Below, one piece after another: positions 38,998-47,900 of a stretch of 56,214 nt of DNA; positions within the stretch are counted from its first letter, which is position 1; the number at the start of each line of letters is the position of its first letter. The translations under genes and the position numbers were made by a program. The notes beneath the pieces are model-generated. The model saw only the letters and a list, made by a program, of their open reading frames with translations. It was not told the DNA's origin and did not search any database. The DNA is taken from contig CAYRPN010000026.1 in NCBI GenBank assembly GCA_964426135.1, positions 1-56,214 on the forward strand. Direction: 5' to 3'. The stretch comes from CAYRPN01 sp964426135. GTDB taxonomy: Bacteria; Planctomycetota; Phycisphaerae; Phycisphaerales; Phycisphaeraceae.

Positions 38998-39954
38998 TCA
39001 TTCAAACGGCATGCCGACGCGCTGCTCCAGCGATTGGCGAATCTTCGCCAGCGCCTGGTTTTGAATCTGACGCACGCGCTCCTTGGAATAGCCCACCATT
39101 CGGCCGATCTCGTTCAGCGTCGGCGGCTCGGCGGTGCGGTCGTCCTCCATCGGGAACCGCTGGCGGATCACCTGCTGCTCCAGTTCCGTCAGGGCGGCCG
39201 AGTTGGTCTGCATCACCTGGCGAAGCTGGGCGGTGAACTCCGAAATCTCGCGGCGATCGGAGGTCAAATCAACCGAAGGCTGCTCCATCGCTTCATCGAA
39301 CGAAGCAGGAAACGTCGCGCGACGGCGGGCGCCCTTGACGCTCATCCGGCTGAAGCACTTGAGAATCGCCCGGCAGGCGTAGGTGGAGAACTTGAAGTTT
39401 CGCCCCACGTCGAACTTGTCCACCGCCCGCATCAGCGCCATGTTGCCTTCGCTGAGCATCTCGGTGAAGTCCAGTTTCGCAGCCGCCACATGCCGTGCCA
39501 TCGCCAGCACCAGCGCGAGGTTGAACTCGATGATGCGGTCGCGCAGACGTTTGGCCTCGCCGTTCCAGAACAGGAACTGCTGGGCATCGCGATCGTTCCA
39601 TTTCTCCAGGAGCACTGGCTGGAGCTGGGCAGCGCGGAAGCGGGCGTAGTTGAACTGCAGAAAAATCGCCTTCTCCTGCGCTCCATTGAGCAGCGTGTTG
39701 GCGGGCACCTGCTGGTCGGCGTCCCACTCGCGGTCGATGCCGGGACAGTACCAGTCGCAGTTGGGCGTGGGCAGATCGGGGGCATCTTCCAGAATGCGTT
39801 TGGCGGCGTCCGGCTCGCGGAACAGCGGGCTGTCCATGTAGCTGATCGCGGGCCCTTCGGCGAGCCTGCGTGCTTCCTTCGCCTCAGCCGCCGAGAGTCG
39901 GCCGATGCGATGGCTCGGGGCGATTTCGATGTTCGATGTGAGTCGGGTTCCCAT
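38998..39954 (-). CDS. RNA polymerase sigma-70 family factor
   Basis: A 318-residue sigma factor. Region 2 is clear (EFNLALVLAMARH, SEGNMALMRAVDKFDVGRNF, KFSTYACRAILK), covering the core-binding and -10-reading helices. Region 4 ends in IGRMVGYSKERVRQIQNQAL, the -35-reading helix-turn-helix. The N-terminal 130 residues lack an acidic region 1.1 and are not conserved in appearance, so this is not a standard RpoD; it resembles planctomycete group 2/3 factors. GAGG precedes the ATG at 39954. It has a strong promoter and a long leader with CGTTCA repeats, suggesting controlled expression. Confidence 0.87.
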   Translation of the reverse strand: MGTRLTSNIEIAPSHRIGRLSAAEAKEARRLAEGPAISYMDSPLFREPDAAKRILEDAPDLPTPNCDWYCPGIDREWDADQQVPANTLLNGAQEKAIFLQFNYARFRAAQLQPVLLEKWNDRDAQQFLFWNGEAKRLRDRIIEFNLALVLAMARHVAAAKLDFTEMLSEGNMALMRAVDKFDVGRNFKFSTYACRAILKCFSRMSVKGARRRATFPASFDEAMEQPSVDLTSDRREISEFTAQLRQVMQTNSAALTELEQQVIRQRFPMEDDRTAEPPTLNEIGRMVGYSKERVRQIQNQALAKIRQSLEQRVGMPFE

Positions 39955-40028
39955 GGTTGCCTCGCTTCGTTTCGCTGATCCGACCAGCGCCGGTGTTACC
40001 GGGGGGTTGATCGACATCCTGCCTAAAA

Positions 40029-40171
40029 CGTTCAATTCGTTCAAAGTCTATCTAAGCAGTACAGAGGTGTCAACCCATTTGTTCGTGAAAATGCAAAAAT
40101 AGCAGATGGACGGAACGATCTAGGCACGCTATTATCGATCAAAACGTTCATTTCTATTGCAGTTATGAACG
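40029..40171. promoter_or_regulatory. cluster of CGTTCA motifs upstream of the sigma factor
   Basis: CGTTCA occurs at 40029, 40038 and 40145, and in reverse (TGAACG) at 40166, with related GTTCGTGAA at 40081 and GGAACGAT at 40112, in an unusually AT-rich stretch. Two copies overlap the predicted transcription start, so a regulator could bind there. The protein is unknown. Confidence 0.35.
40045..40073 (-). promoter_or_regulatory. consensus promoter of the sigma factor gene
   Basis: On the minus strand TTGACA (40073-40068) and TAGACT (40050-40045) are separated by exactly 17 bases. Transcription would start near 40038, giving a leader of about 84 bases before the ATG at 39954. This is one of the best promoters in the window. 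Confidence 0.6.
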
Positions 40172-40273
40172 ATTGATGGTGTACAAGCGGCACCGGACGA
40201 GTGGCAGCGGCATCACGGTCCCCGCCCGCTCGCCTGTCGAAGCCCCCGGTGCGAGGTAGGCGTGCTCCTTCAG

Positions 40274-40645
40274 GGGTGTGCCAACTTTTCCGGGGGCTTG
40301 GTCCCCTCTCCCCCAGTCTGCTGGGGGAGAGGGTTAGGGTGAGGGGGACGGTGTACCTTGGACGTGCGTTTGTCGCACGACGCGGCGAACCCCCTCACCC
40401 CAGCCCTCTCCCCCGCAGAGCCGGGGGCGAGGCAGGCGTGCTCCTTCAGGGGTGTGCCCAATTTTCCGGGGGCTTGGTCCCCTCTCCCCCAGTCTGCTGG
40501 GGGAGAGGGTTAGGGTGAGGGGGACGGTGTACCTTGGACGTGCGTCTGTCGCACGACGCGGCGAACCCCCTCACCCCAGCCCTCTCCCCCGCAGAGCCGG
40601 GGGCGAGGGGGCCGATCCGCCGTCCCCGGAAATTTTGGCAGACCC
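40274..40645. repeat. MITE-like repeat, family F copy 2, with 176-base internal tandem duplication
   Basis: The ends GGGTGTGCCAACTTTTCCGG and CCCCGGAAATTTTGGCAGAC are inverted copies, as in 1062-1448. The body contains two near-identical tandem units of 176 bases; CTCCTTCAGGGGTGTGCC starts at 40265 and again at 40441. Within each unit are CCCTCTCCCCCAG...CTGGGGGAGAGGG hairpins. It fills most of the gap between the sigma factor and the MerR/B12 gene. Confidence 0.75.
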
Positions 40646-40688
40646 TCCTTCAGTGCGGTCGTCGGCGGCATTGCGGACGTGTGAAAGG

Positions 40689-41585
40689 ATGTGGATAGTG
40701 GTGGCCCTGGATGTGAATCTCGTGAAGCAGCACCTGTCACCCAAGGAACTGGGCCGTGCAGTCGGCGTCAGCGAAAGCTCGCTGAAGCGATGGGCCGACG
40801 AAGGGGTGCTGCGCGCCGTTCGCACGGCCGGCGGTCATCGCCGCATCGCGGTGGACGAGGCAGTGCGGTTCATCCGTCAGACCGGGTTGACGGTCATCGA
40901 TCCCTCCGCGCTGGGCATGCCCGAACTCGCCGCCGCGCAAAATGCCGGCCCCGACGGTCATCCCGGCGATGCGCTGGCCGATGCGCTGATCGCCGGGGAC
41001 CGCCTCCGCGCCCGCGGCCTGATCCTTCACAGCTACCTCGCAGGCCAAACCGTCGCCGCCATCGCCGACCACCAGTTCGCCCCAGCCATGTGGCGGATCG
41101 GCGACCTGTGGAAGCACGACCGCAAGGGCATCTACCTTGAGCATCGCGCCACCAGCCTGGCGCTCGAAGCTGTGAACCAGCTTCGCGCGATCCTGCCCGC
41201 CGCCGCCGAGCATGCGCCGCTGGCCATGGGAGCGGCACCGGCGGGCGATCCTTACGTGCTCCCTTCGCTGCTGGCGGCAACCGTGCTGGCGTCGGAAGGA
41301 TGGCGCGATACGAACCTGGGCGCGGATACGCCGTTGGATGTGCTGCGACTCGCGGCCGAGGCGGCGCATCCGCGACTGGTCTGGCTTTCCGTGACGACCG
41401 AGCAGCGCGGCGAACTGGTGTCGCAAATGGTCGCGCTGGCGGAGGATCTGGCCCGGCACGACACCAGGCTCGTCATCGGGGGACAGCACTGCCCGCGCTG
41501 CTTCGCCTGCCAACCCGCCATCTGCATCGCTGGTTCCATGAGCGAACTGGCGGCGTATGCCAGGGGGTTGGCTGGGGGAAAGTAG
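40689..41585 (+). CDS. MerR-type regulator with cobalamin-binding-like domains (CarH/LitR-like)
   Basis: A 298-residue regulator. The N-terminal winged helix-turn-helix (about 16-65; LSPKELGRAVGVSESSLKRW) is followed by the helical cobalamin cap, whose Trp141-x9-Glu151-His152 motif is intact, and a Rossmann-like domain (about 185-298; WRDTNLGADTPLDVL). In place of the DxHxxG motif it has Asp187-Pro-Tyr189-Val-Leu-Pro192, so the histidine that ligates cobalt from below is a tyrosine. It may bind cobalamin differently, another tetrapyrrole or nothing. AGGA fits a GTG at 40698 better than the ATG at 40689, so the true start may be nine bases later. Confidence 0.8.
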   Translation: MWIVVALDVNLVKQHLSPKELGRAVGVSESSLKRWADEGVLRAVRTAGGHRRIAVDEAVRFIRQTGLTVIDPSALGMPELAAAQNAGPDGHPGDALADALIAGDRLRARGLILHSYLAGQTVAAIADHQFAPAMWRIGDLWKHDRKGIYLEHRATSLALEAVNQLRAILPAAAEHAPLAMGAAPAGDPYVLPSLLAATVLASEGWRDTNLGADTPLDVLRLAAEAAHPRLVWLSVTTEQRGELVSQMVALAEDLARHDTRLVIGGQHCPRCFACQPAICIAGSMSELAAYARGLAGGK

Positions 41586-41610
41586 AAGAGGAGAGCAGGA
41601 GAGCAGGAGG

Positions 41611-41740
41611 TAAGGAACGGGACCGAATTAAGTTCCCCATTTAGCCGGCGGGCTTGCCCGCCGAGACGCCCTCGGCGGGCAAGCCCGCCGGCTAAATGGG
41701 GGACCGCCCATTCGCGAAGTTATTTCGGGCCCGTTCCTAA
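41611..41740. repeat. composite repeat H with nested 57-base family B hairpin, copy 2
   Basis: TAAGGAACGGGACCGAATTA at the left and a complement ending CCCGTTCCTAA at the right are the outer ends. The centre (41640-41696) is the same 57-base hairpin as at 37683-37739. It lies between the MerR/B12 gene and the DNA glycosylase. A further left end resembling H starts near 56123. Confidence 0.75.
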
Positions 41741-41741
41741 A

Positions 41742-41915
41742 GGAGGTACAGGAGGTAAAGGAGGTAGAGGAGGCGGAGAGGGCGCAGGGGGTTCGATGGT
41801 CCCATCACGCACAAGTGCGCAAGCGGCAACGCCATCCCGAAGCTATCTTGTTGCTCGACCTTCTCTAACTCCTTTACCTCCTTTACCTCCTCTATCTCCT
41901 TTTCCTCCTCCCCTC
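41742..41915. repeat. mirrored AGGAGGTAA/TTACCTCCT repeat block
   Basis: AGGAGGTAC, AGGAGGTAA and AGGAGGTAG run in tandem at about 41741-41776, and TTACCTCCT-type units run in tandem at about 41870-41915, just before the glycosylase ATG. The two arms are complementary and could pair over about 90 bases. The purine units resemble consecutive Shine-Dalgarno sites, but no gene starts after them. Confidence 0.55.
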
Positions 41916-41918
41916 CTC

Positions 41919-42488
41919 ATGACTCACTGTCCCTGGGCACAATCCGACGCGATGATCGCCTACCACGACACCGAGTGGGGCGTGCCGGTGCATGACGATC
42001 GCGTGCTCTTTGAGTTTCTGATTCTCGAAGGAGCGCAGGCTGGGCTGAGCTGGGAGACGATCCTGAAAAAACGCGAGAACTATCGCAAGGCGTTCGATGG
42101 TTTCGATGTGCGCAAGATCGCCCGGTACGACGCGAAAAAGGTCCAGTCGCTGCTCGCCGACGCCGGCATCGTACGCAACCGTCTGAAGGTGAATGCAACG
42201 ATTCTCAGTGCCCGCGCATTTCTACAGATGCAGGAAGAGTTCGGCAGCTTCGACGCCTGGCTCTGGCAGTTCGTCGAGGGCAAGCCGGTGCGCAACCGCT
42301 GGAAATCGATGAAGGAAGTGCCCGCCAAGACGCCGCTGTCCGATCAGATTTCCAAGGCGCTGCTCAAGCGCGGGTTCAAGTTCGTCGGCTCGACGATCAT
42401 CTACGCATTCATGCAGGCGGTGGGTGTGGTGAACGATCACCTGGTCAGTTGCCCGCGGCACAAACAGGTGAACAAGGACGGGGCGTGA
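41919..42488 (+). CDS. tag: DNA-3-methyladenine glycosylase I
   Basis: A 189-residue base-excision repair enzyme that removes 3-methyladenine from alkylated DNA. The zinc ligands of the family are visible: Cys4 (THCPW), His16 (YHDTEWG), and His and Cys in HLVSCPRH near the C-terminus. The catalytic Glu lies in LEGAQAGLSWETILKKR (about 37-53), with FVGSTIIYAFMQAVGVVNDH (about 149-168) as a further signature. The start is ATG at 41919, directly after a pyrimidine-rich repeat, so no ribosome binding site is seen. It stands alone. Confidence 0.93.
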   Translation: MTHCPWAQSDAMIAYHDTEWGVPVHDDRVLFEFLILEGAQAGLSWETILKKRENYRKAFDGFDVRKIARYDAKKVQSLLADAGIVRNRLKVNATILSARAFLQMQEEFGSFDAWLWQFVEGKPVRNRWKSMKEVPAKTPLSDQISKALLKRGFKFVGSTIIYAFMQAVGVVNDHLVSCPRHKQVNKDGA

Positions 42489-42518
42489 TCGAGATTACTT
42501 CGCCGGTCACGCCACCCA

Positions 42519-42542
42519 TTTAGCCGGCGGGCTTGCCCGCCG
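42519..42542. repeat. orphan family B end
   Basis: TTTAGCCGGCGGGCTTGCCC and the next bases match one end of the family B elements. No opposite end is found nearby. It lies between the convergent glycosylase and phosphoesterase genes. Confidence 0.55.
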
Positions 42543-42583
42543 CGCATCTCCGGCTGCCGTGCAGTTCCAGGTTCACCACACGA

Positions 42584-43687
42584 TCAGCCCAGCGCGACCT
42601 TCCAGACCTGCGGCGTCCACGCCAAATTCTCCCAGCGATCCTTGGTGACCACCTCGCGGGCCACCAGTTCTTTCGCGCCAATCTCGAAATACAGTAGGCC
42701 TTGCGTCTCGCTGGCAAAGTGGCTGACGTTGTCGGTATTGAAGACCGGCAGTCCGCCATCCTTCGCGTCCTTGGGCGATCCGTCCCAGCGCGCCACTTTC
42801 CGCACATGCGTGTGGCCGAACAGAATCGCCGCGATGCGGTACGGCTTGAGCGCTTCGTAGTAGGCACGCACATCACATGGATCCCATTCGGGATTGCCCT
42901 TGGGCGCGGATTCCGCCTCGCACGCCTGGCTGTAACGGGCGATGTCGATGTGATGCGTCAGCACGACGGGCTTGCCGCTGTCGCCGACGTTCTTCTTCAG
43001 GTCGTCGATGAGAAACGCCAGACTGTCCAGCGGGTTGTACCGGCGTTTGCGGGCGACGGTCTTGTCGCCGCCGACCACGATGCCCAGGTTCACGAAATGG
43101 ACGTGGCCCCAGTCCCAGGAGTAGTGCAGTCCGTTCTCCGAGAGATTCTTCAGCCCCGCGCGCTTCTTGTTGCGCTCCTTGATTGCGCCGACCGCCAATC
43201 CGTCGCCAGCGGGGCTGTCGTGGTTGCCGTGGACTTCGTAGACGGGCAGCTTCAGCTTGCCTTCCTTGCCGGTGATGCCGAAGTCCGCGGCAAACGCGGC
43301 GATCTCGGTCTGCTGCATCTCCTTGAGGCCGGGCCCCTGCTTGTCGCCGCTGTCGATGACATCGCCGGCATGGATGACGCCGCGGATGCCGCCGCCGCCG
43401 GCTCCGTCAATCGCCGCGACTTTGCCGCCGCCGGCTTCCTGCGGAATCTCCGTGCCGGGCAACGTGTTGAGGCGATCGATCAGGCGCGAAGTGACGATGC
43501 GCGATTCCTCGTCGAGGTCGGCAGGCTTCTCCTTCTCCGCGAGGTAGTGCGTGTCGCCGATCAGGAAGAAGGCGACAGGCGCCCCGGCATCCTCCGCGCG
43601 AGCCAGCCGAGTTGCCGGGCCCAGCGCGGCGGCAGCGCCGGCGGCGAGTGCGGTGTTAAGGAACTGACGACGCGAGACGAAGCTCAT
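42584..43687 (-). CDS. Tat-exported calcineurin-like metallophosphoesterase
   Basis: A 367-residue protein with a twin-arginine signal (SRRQFL at residues 5-10, then an Ala-rich core ending ARAED). The metallophosphoesterase motifs are complete: IGDTHY, HAGDVIDSG, VHGNHDSP, VLTHHIDIAR and FGHTHVRK. It folds with metals before export and should cleave an extracytoplasmic phosphoester. It differs clearly from the cytoplasmic relative at 26383-27441. AAAGGA precedes the ATG at 43687. It diverges from the lipoprotein gene at 43817. Confidence 0.88.
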   Translation of the reverse strand: MSFVSRRQFLNTALAAGAAAALGPATRLARAEDAGAPVAFFLIGDTHYLAEKEKPADLDEESRIVTSRLIDRLNTLPGTEIPQEAGGGKVAAIDGAGGGGIRGVIHAGDVIDSGDKQGPGLKEMQQTEIAAFAADFGITGKEGKLKLPVYEVHGNHDSPAGDGLAVGAIKERNKKRAGLKNLSENGLHYSWDWGHVHFVNLGIVVGGDKTVARKRRYNPLDSLAFLIDDLKKNVGDSGKPVVLTHHIDIARYSQACEAESAPKGNPEWDPCDVRAYYEALKPYRIAAILFGHTHVRKVARWDGSPKDAKDGGLPVFNTDNVSHFASETQGLLYFEIGAKELVAREVVTKDRWENLAWTPQVWKVALG

Positions 43688-43816
43688 TCGATTCTTCCTT
43701 TCATGGGCCGTGAGGAATGCAGTTCAAACGATTGTCACTGTTTCGCGCTTGGTTTCAATTGCCCGCTTCCGAACGGACATCGATACCATGAACGCATCAC
43801 GAACAGGAGATTCACC

Positions 43817-44893
43817 ATGATCCATCGTCGTGCCTTTCTGATGCTCGCCGCGATTGCTTTTCTGCATGGCTGCGCCACGCCCGCCGCCGTGCGCGAGGAT
43901 GATAAACGCATCTACCTCGAAGGCGACACGCTCAAGGCGACCATCCGCAAGGAAGGCTACGTCACCGGCGTCGAGGCGCATACGCTCGTCGATGTGAAGA
44001 CCGGTTTCCGCGATCAAGGTTACGGCCTGGACATCGTCGACTGGATCATGGAGCCGGGCAGCGACGAGGCGTACCGCGACAAACTGCCGGGCGATCTGCC
44101 GTACCAGTTCAACAACAGCTACCACGGCAAGATCGCTAAGCGCAGCATCGAAGGCCCGCAGATTTGCACCAAGGCCGGCAAGCTCTCGCCCAGGGCGATC
44201 GTGGGCGGCGACTTCGTCGCGATCCAGCAGGATTACAACTACCACCTCGCGGCCCCCGGCAAGAAGACCGGCTCGAAGTGGGAGCAGATCATGATCTTCC
44301 CCGCGGGCAAGCGTTACTTCATCTCCATGGACAAGATCACCAGCGTCAACAGCAGTGACGCGATGTTCCTGCGACTCGATATGCCCGGCCACATCAAGCA
44401 CAAGAACGGCGACACCTTCAGCGAGATTTATCTGAGCTACGGCGCGCTTCCCTCGAAACTTGATCGGAGCAAGGAAGGCCGCCCGCGCCTGGAACGAGGC
44501 CAGCGCATTCCGTCGAGCGAATTCACGAAGGACTTCGCCCCCGACGAGCGGTTCCTTTACCAGCGCGACGACAAGAACATCCCCAAGCGCATGATCCGCG
44601 CCTACCGCATCCGCGATCCGAAGACCGGCGCGGACGGGCCGTGGCTGGCGGGCATGACGCTGGATCCAGCCGACGTGTGCGAAGCGTGGTGCCACCAGCG
44701 CGGCTACATCTGCATGATCGAAGAGTTCGGTGGTCGGCCCATTAAGGAAGGCGAATCGTTCAGCGCCGCCTTCATCGTGGGCTTCTTCGACTCCATCGAG
44801 GAAATGGAAAAGGTCTACGACCAGCACGCGGGGCATAACGCCATCAGCCTCGACGTGGAAAGAAAGACCTGGAAACTCATCAAGAGCAAGTGA
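43817..44893 (+). CDS. conserved-looking lipoprotein of unknown function
   Basis: A 358-residue protein with a lipobox (LHGC, Cys19) after a hydrophobic N-terminus. The body is beta-rich with many aromatic residues (DQGYGLDIVDWIMEPGSDEA; YQFNNSYHGKIAKRSIEGPQ; EAWCHQRGYICMIEEFGGRP). It is probably anchored in the outer or cytoplasmic membrane facing the periplasm. AGGAG lies seven bases before the ATG. It shares a 129-base divergent control region with the Tat phosphoesterase. I do not recognise the family. Confidence 0.72.
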   Translation: MIHRRAFLMLAAIAFLHGCATPAAVREDDKRIYLEGDTLKATIRKEGYVTGVEAHTLVDVKTGFRDQGYGLDIVDWIMEPGSDEAYRDKLPGDLPYQFNNSYHGKIAKRSIEGPQICTKAGKLSPRAIVGGDFVAIQQDYNYHLAAPGKKTGSKWEQIMIFPAGKRYFISMDKITSVNSSDAMFLRLDMPGHIKHKNGDTFSEIYLSYGALPSKLDRSKEGRPRLERGQRIPSSEFTKDFAPDERFLYQRDDKNIPKRMIRAYRIRDPKTGADGPWLAGMTLDPADVCEAWCHQRGYICMIEEFGGRPIKEGESFSAAFIVGFFDSIEEMEKVYDQHAGHNAISLDVERKTWKLIKSK

Positions 44894-44917
44894 GTGGGAA
44901 GAACACGCGCGATCGAT

Positions 44918-47900
44918 TCATCGCGGCAGTGCGATGACGCCGTCCCGCAGCACGCACTGGCCTCGCAGTTCGAGCAGTTTGATGCCCGTCTCGACCGCCT
45001 GTTGTGTCGCGAGGGTGATGCGCTTGAAGCCGAAGAGTTTCGCCGTCTCGCGCACCAGCGCATCGGCGGGCAGGCCGATCTGCTGCTCCAACACATATCG
45101 CACGGCGTTGGCGTATTCGATCGGCGGAATCTCGTCGGGGCGGCGCGGCAGTTCGTCCGCATCCTCATGCGGCACGCGAAACCCGATGAACGTCGCCGCC
45201 GACTGTTGCGGCGGCCACAGATACTCGTCAACCACCGTCGGGCGCGCGTCATCGGGCAGCGCCGCCATGATCTGCCGCACGTGGCTGGCGGCGCGCTCCG
45301 TCACGCGCGTGAAGCCCCAGAACGCGGTCACCCGCCGCAGCGCCAGGTCCACGTGAACCGGCGCTTCATGCTTCAGCACGCGCAGCAACACGTCGCGAAT
45401 CTGCCGCCGGCTCCTTCCTTCGTAGAATTCTTCCGCATTGCCGTACTTCGTCGCCACCGTCACCGCGCGATAGGTGCGGATCAACTTCGGCTCCGCGGCG
45501 TCATTCTCCGCATCACCGTCTTCCCCTATATCGCTTTCCGAGTCAGGCGATGGGTCATCCGCAGCAGGTGATTCGTCCAGCTTCATTGGACCCGAATCGC
45601 CAAGCCCAGGGACTCCCGTCCCTGGGCTTTCCACCTGTGCGGTCTCGGGCGGCTCGACGGTTTTCGCCGCCTCGCGCTGTTTTGTCGTCGCGGCGATCGC
45701 CTGCTCGATGCGTTCGATCTGCCGCTGCGGATCGAAGCGCCAGTCGCTGCTCCACACGCGGATCAGCCGCCAGCCGAGATTCTCCAGCACGCTCTGCCGC
45801 AGGCGATCGCGATCCCGCGCGGTCTGGGCCGCAGCGTAGAACGGTCCGTCGCAGAGAATGCCCAGCACAAAATCATCCTCGGTGGACTGGCCGCCGCGCA
45901 CCGCGATATCGATGCGGAAGCCCGAGCAGCCCACGTGCGGTTCCGTGCGCCAGCCCCGCGCGAGAAGCGCCGCGGCGATCGCCTTTTCCAGCGATGCGCC
46001 GGTCCCGTCGAACGGCAGCGCGATCGCCTGCGAAATCGCCAGCGGCCCGCGATCCGCATAGTCGAGGAACGACTTCAGATGCTTCACCGCCAGCGACTGC
46101 GTGCGGGAAAGATCGATCTGATCCGCACGCAGGCAGGAGTAGACGACGACCTGCTCCCGCGCGCGGGTGATCGCGACATTCAACCGCCGCTCGCCGCCCT
46201 GGCGATTCAGCGGGCCGAAGTTCATCGCGACGCGGCCGGTTTCATCGGGGCCATAGCAGATGGAGAAGAGAATCACATCGCGCTCATCGCCCTGCACGTT
46301 CTCCAGATTCTTCACGAAAACAGGCTCGGCGACGGCATCGGTGAAATAGGGCTCCAGCTTCGGATTCTTCCGCCGCGCTTCGTCGAGCAAGTCCTCGATG
46401 AGCACCTGCTGCGGAATGCTGAACGTGACGACGCCGATGCTGTGCGCCGGCGCGTCCGCGCCGTTCTCCGCCGCCGCCGTCAGCCGGGCGACGATTTCCG
46501 CCACGATCGCCTCGGCTTCCGCCGGATTCGTGCGCGTCGAGCCGCGCTGGTAGCGGCCTTGCGGCAGATATCGCATCGACACGCCGCGCTTCGCGTCGCG
46601 CGGCAGCGGCGAAGGGAATGTCTGCAACCGGTTGTCGTAGTAGTGATAGTTGCTGAACGTGATCAGGCTCTCGTGCCGGCTGCGGTAGTGCCAGAGCAAT
46701 CGCATCGAGGGCAGGCCCGACGCGCTGCATTCATCGAGCACGCTTTCCAGTTCCTCGAAATCATCTTCGTCCTGCGTCTCTTCCTCGTCATCCATCTTCT
46801 GGAAAAAGTTCGTCGGCGGAAGCTGCTTGCTGTCGCCCACGACGATCACCTGCGCCCCGCGCGCCACCGCGCCGACCGCGTCCCACACCGGAATCTGCGA
46901 TGCTTCGTCGAAGACCACCACATCCACGGGCGGGAACGCCGCGTCCAGATACTGCGCCACCGAAAGCGGGCTCATCAGCAGGCACGGTTTCAATCGCGGC
47001 AGCAGGTTGGGCAGCTTCTGAATCAGCTTGCGCACCGGCATGTGCCGGCGCTGCAGCTTCAACTGCCGCTGCAGAATGCCCATCTCGGACTGATCCGACA
47101 TGCCGCCCTGCACCCTGGGCACCTGCGCGCACAGTTTCGCGCTGACGAAGCGGGCTGCCAGGTCGAGTTGCTCGCGGTCGAGCTTCGCGAACCGATCAAT
47201 CTTGCGCTCGTGATCAATGCTGCTGAACCGGCGGAGCACGTCGCTGTCGTCGGTGACGAGATTGATCCACAGCGAATAAAACGAACGCGCGAAGACATCG
47301 GCAAGCTGCGCCGGCAGCACCGGGTCGACGTGCGCTTCCATCGCGGCCACGAGGGGCCTGAGTCCCGCCTGCGTCGCAGCCTGGCAGGCGCGGCGGTAGA
47401 GACACCAGTCGGGCAACTGCCGCGTCGCGGCTTTCCATCGTCGCGCGGCGTCGCGCACCATGGGCAGATGCCCTGGTGCAGCCGCGTCGCCGAAAGCCTT
47501 TGCTTCATCGACGAGCAGCAGCATCACCAGCGCTTGCCGCGATGTCTCGAGGGAATCGAGCCTGCCCAGATACACGTTCGCCGCGGTCGCCAGGGCTGCG
47601 CCATCGGAAAAGCCGTCGCGCTCCAACGTCGCCAGTGCGATGCAGCGGGCGCGCAGCGATGCGTCGAAGTCGCGCGAACCGGCGGCGCCCTGGTGGTCGC
47701 GAAAGCGATCGCACCAGTGCAGCACCGCGTCGAGCTTGTCCCAGATCGTGACGGTTGCAGGATCAGCCGCACTGTTCGCCACGTTCCACTGGCTGCCGAA
47801 GAATCGGGCGCCGGGATTGCTCGGATCGTTGATCGCCTGATCCTCGACGCGCAGCTTGATCGCGCTTTCCAGATCGTTGACGAGCTGTTCATTCGGCGGC

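Noticed and set aside
37655..41740. CRISPR-like array from repeated hairpins
   Set aside because: Only two distant copies, no regular spacers and no cas genes.
41742..41776. Tandem AGGAGG units as real ribosome binding sites
   Set aside because: No start codon with a credible frame follows them within a usable distance.
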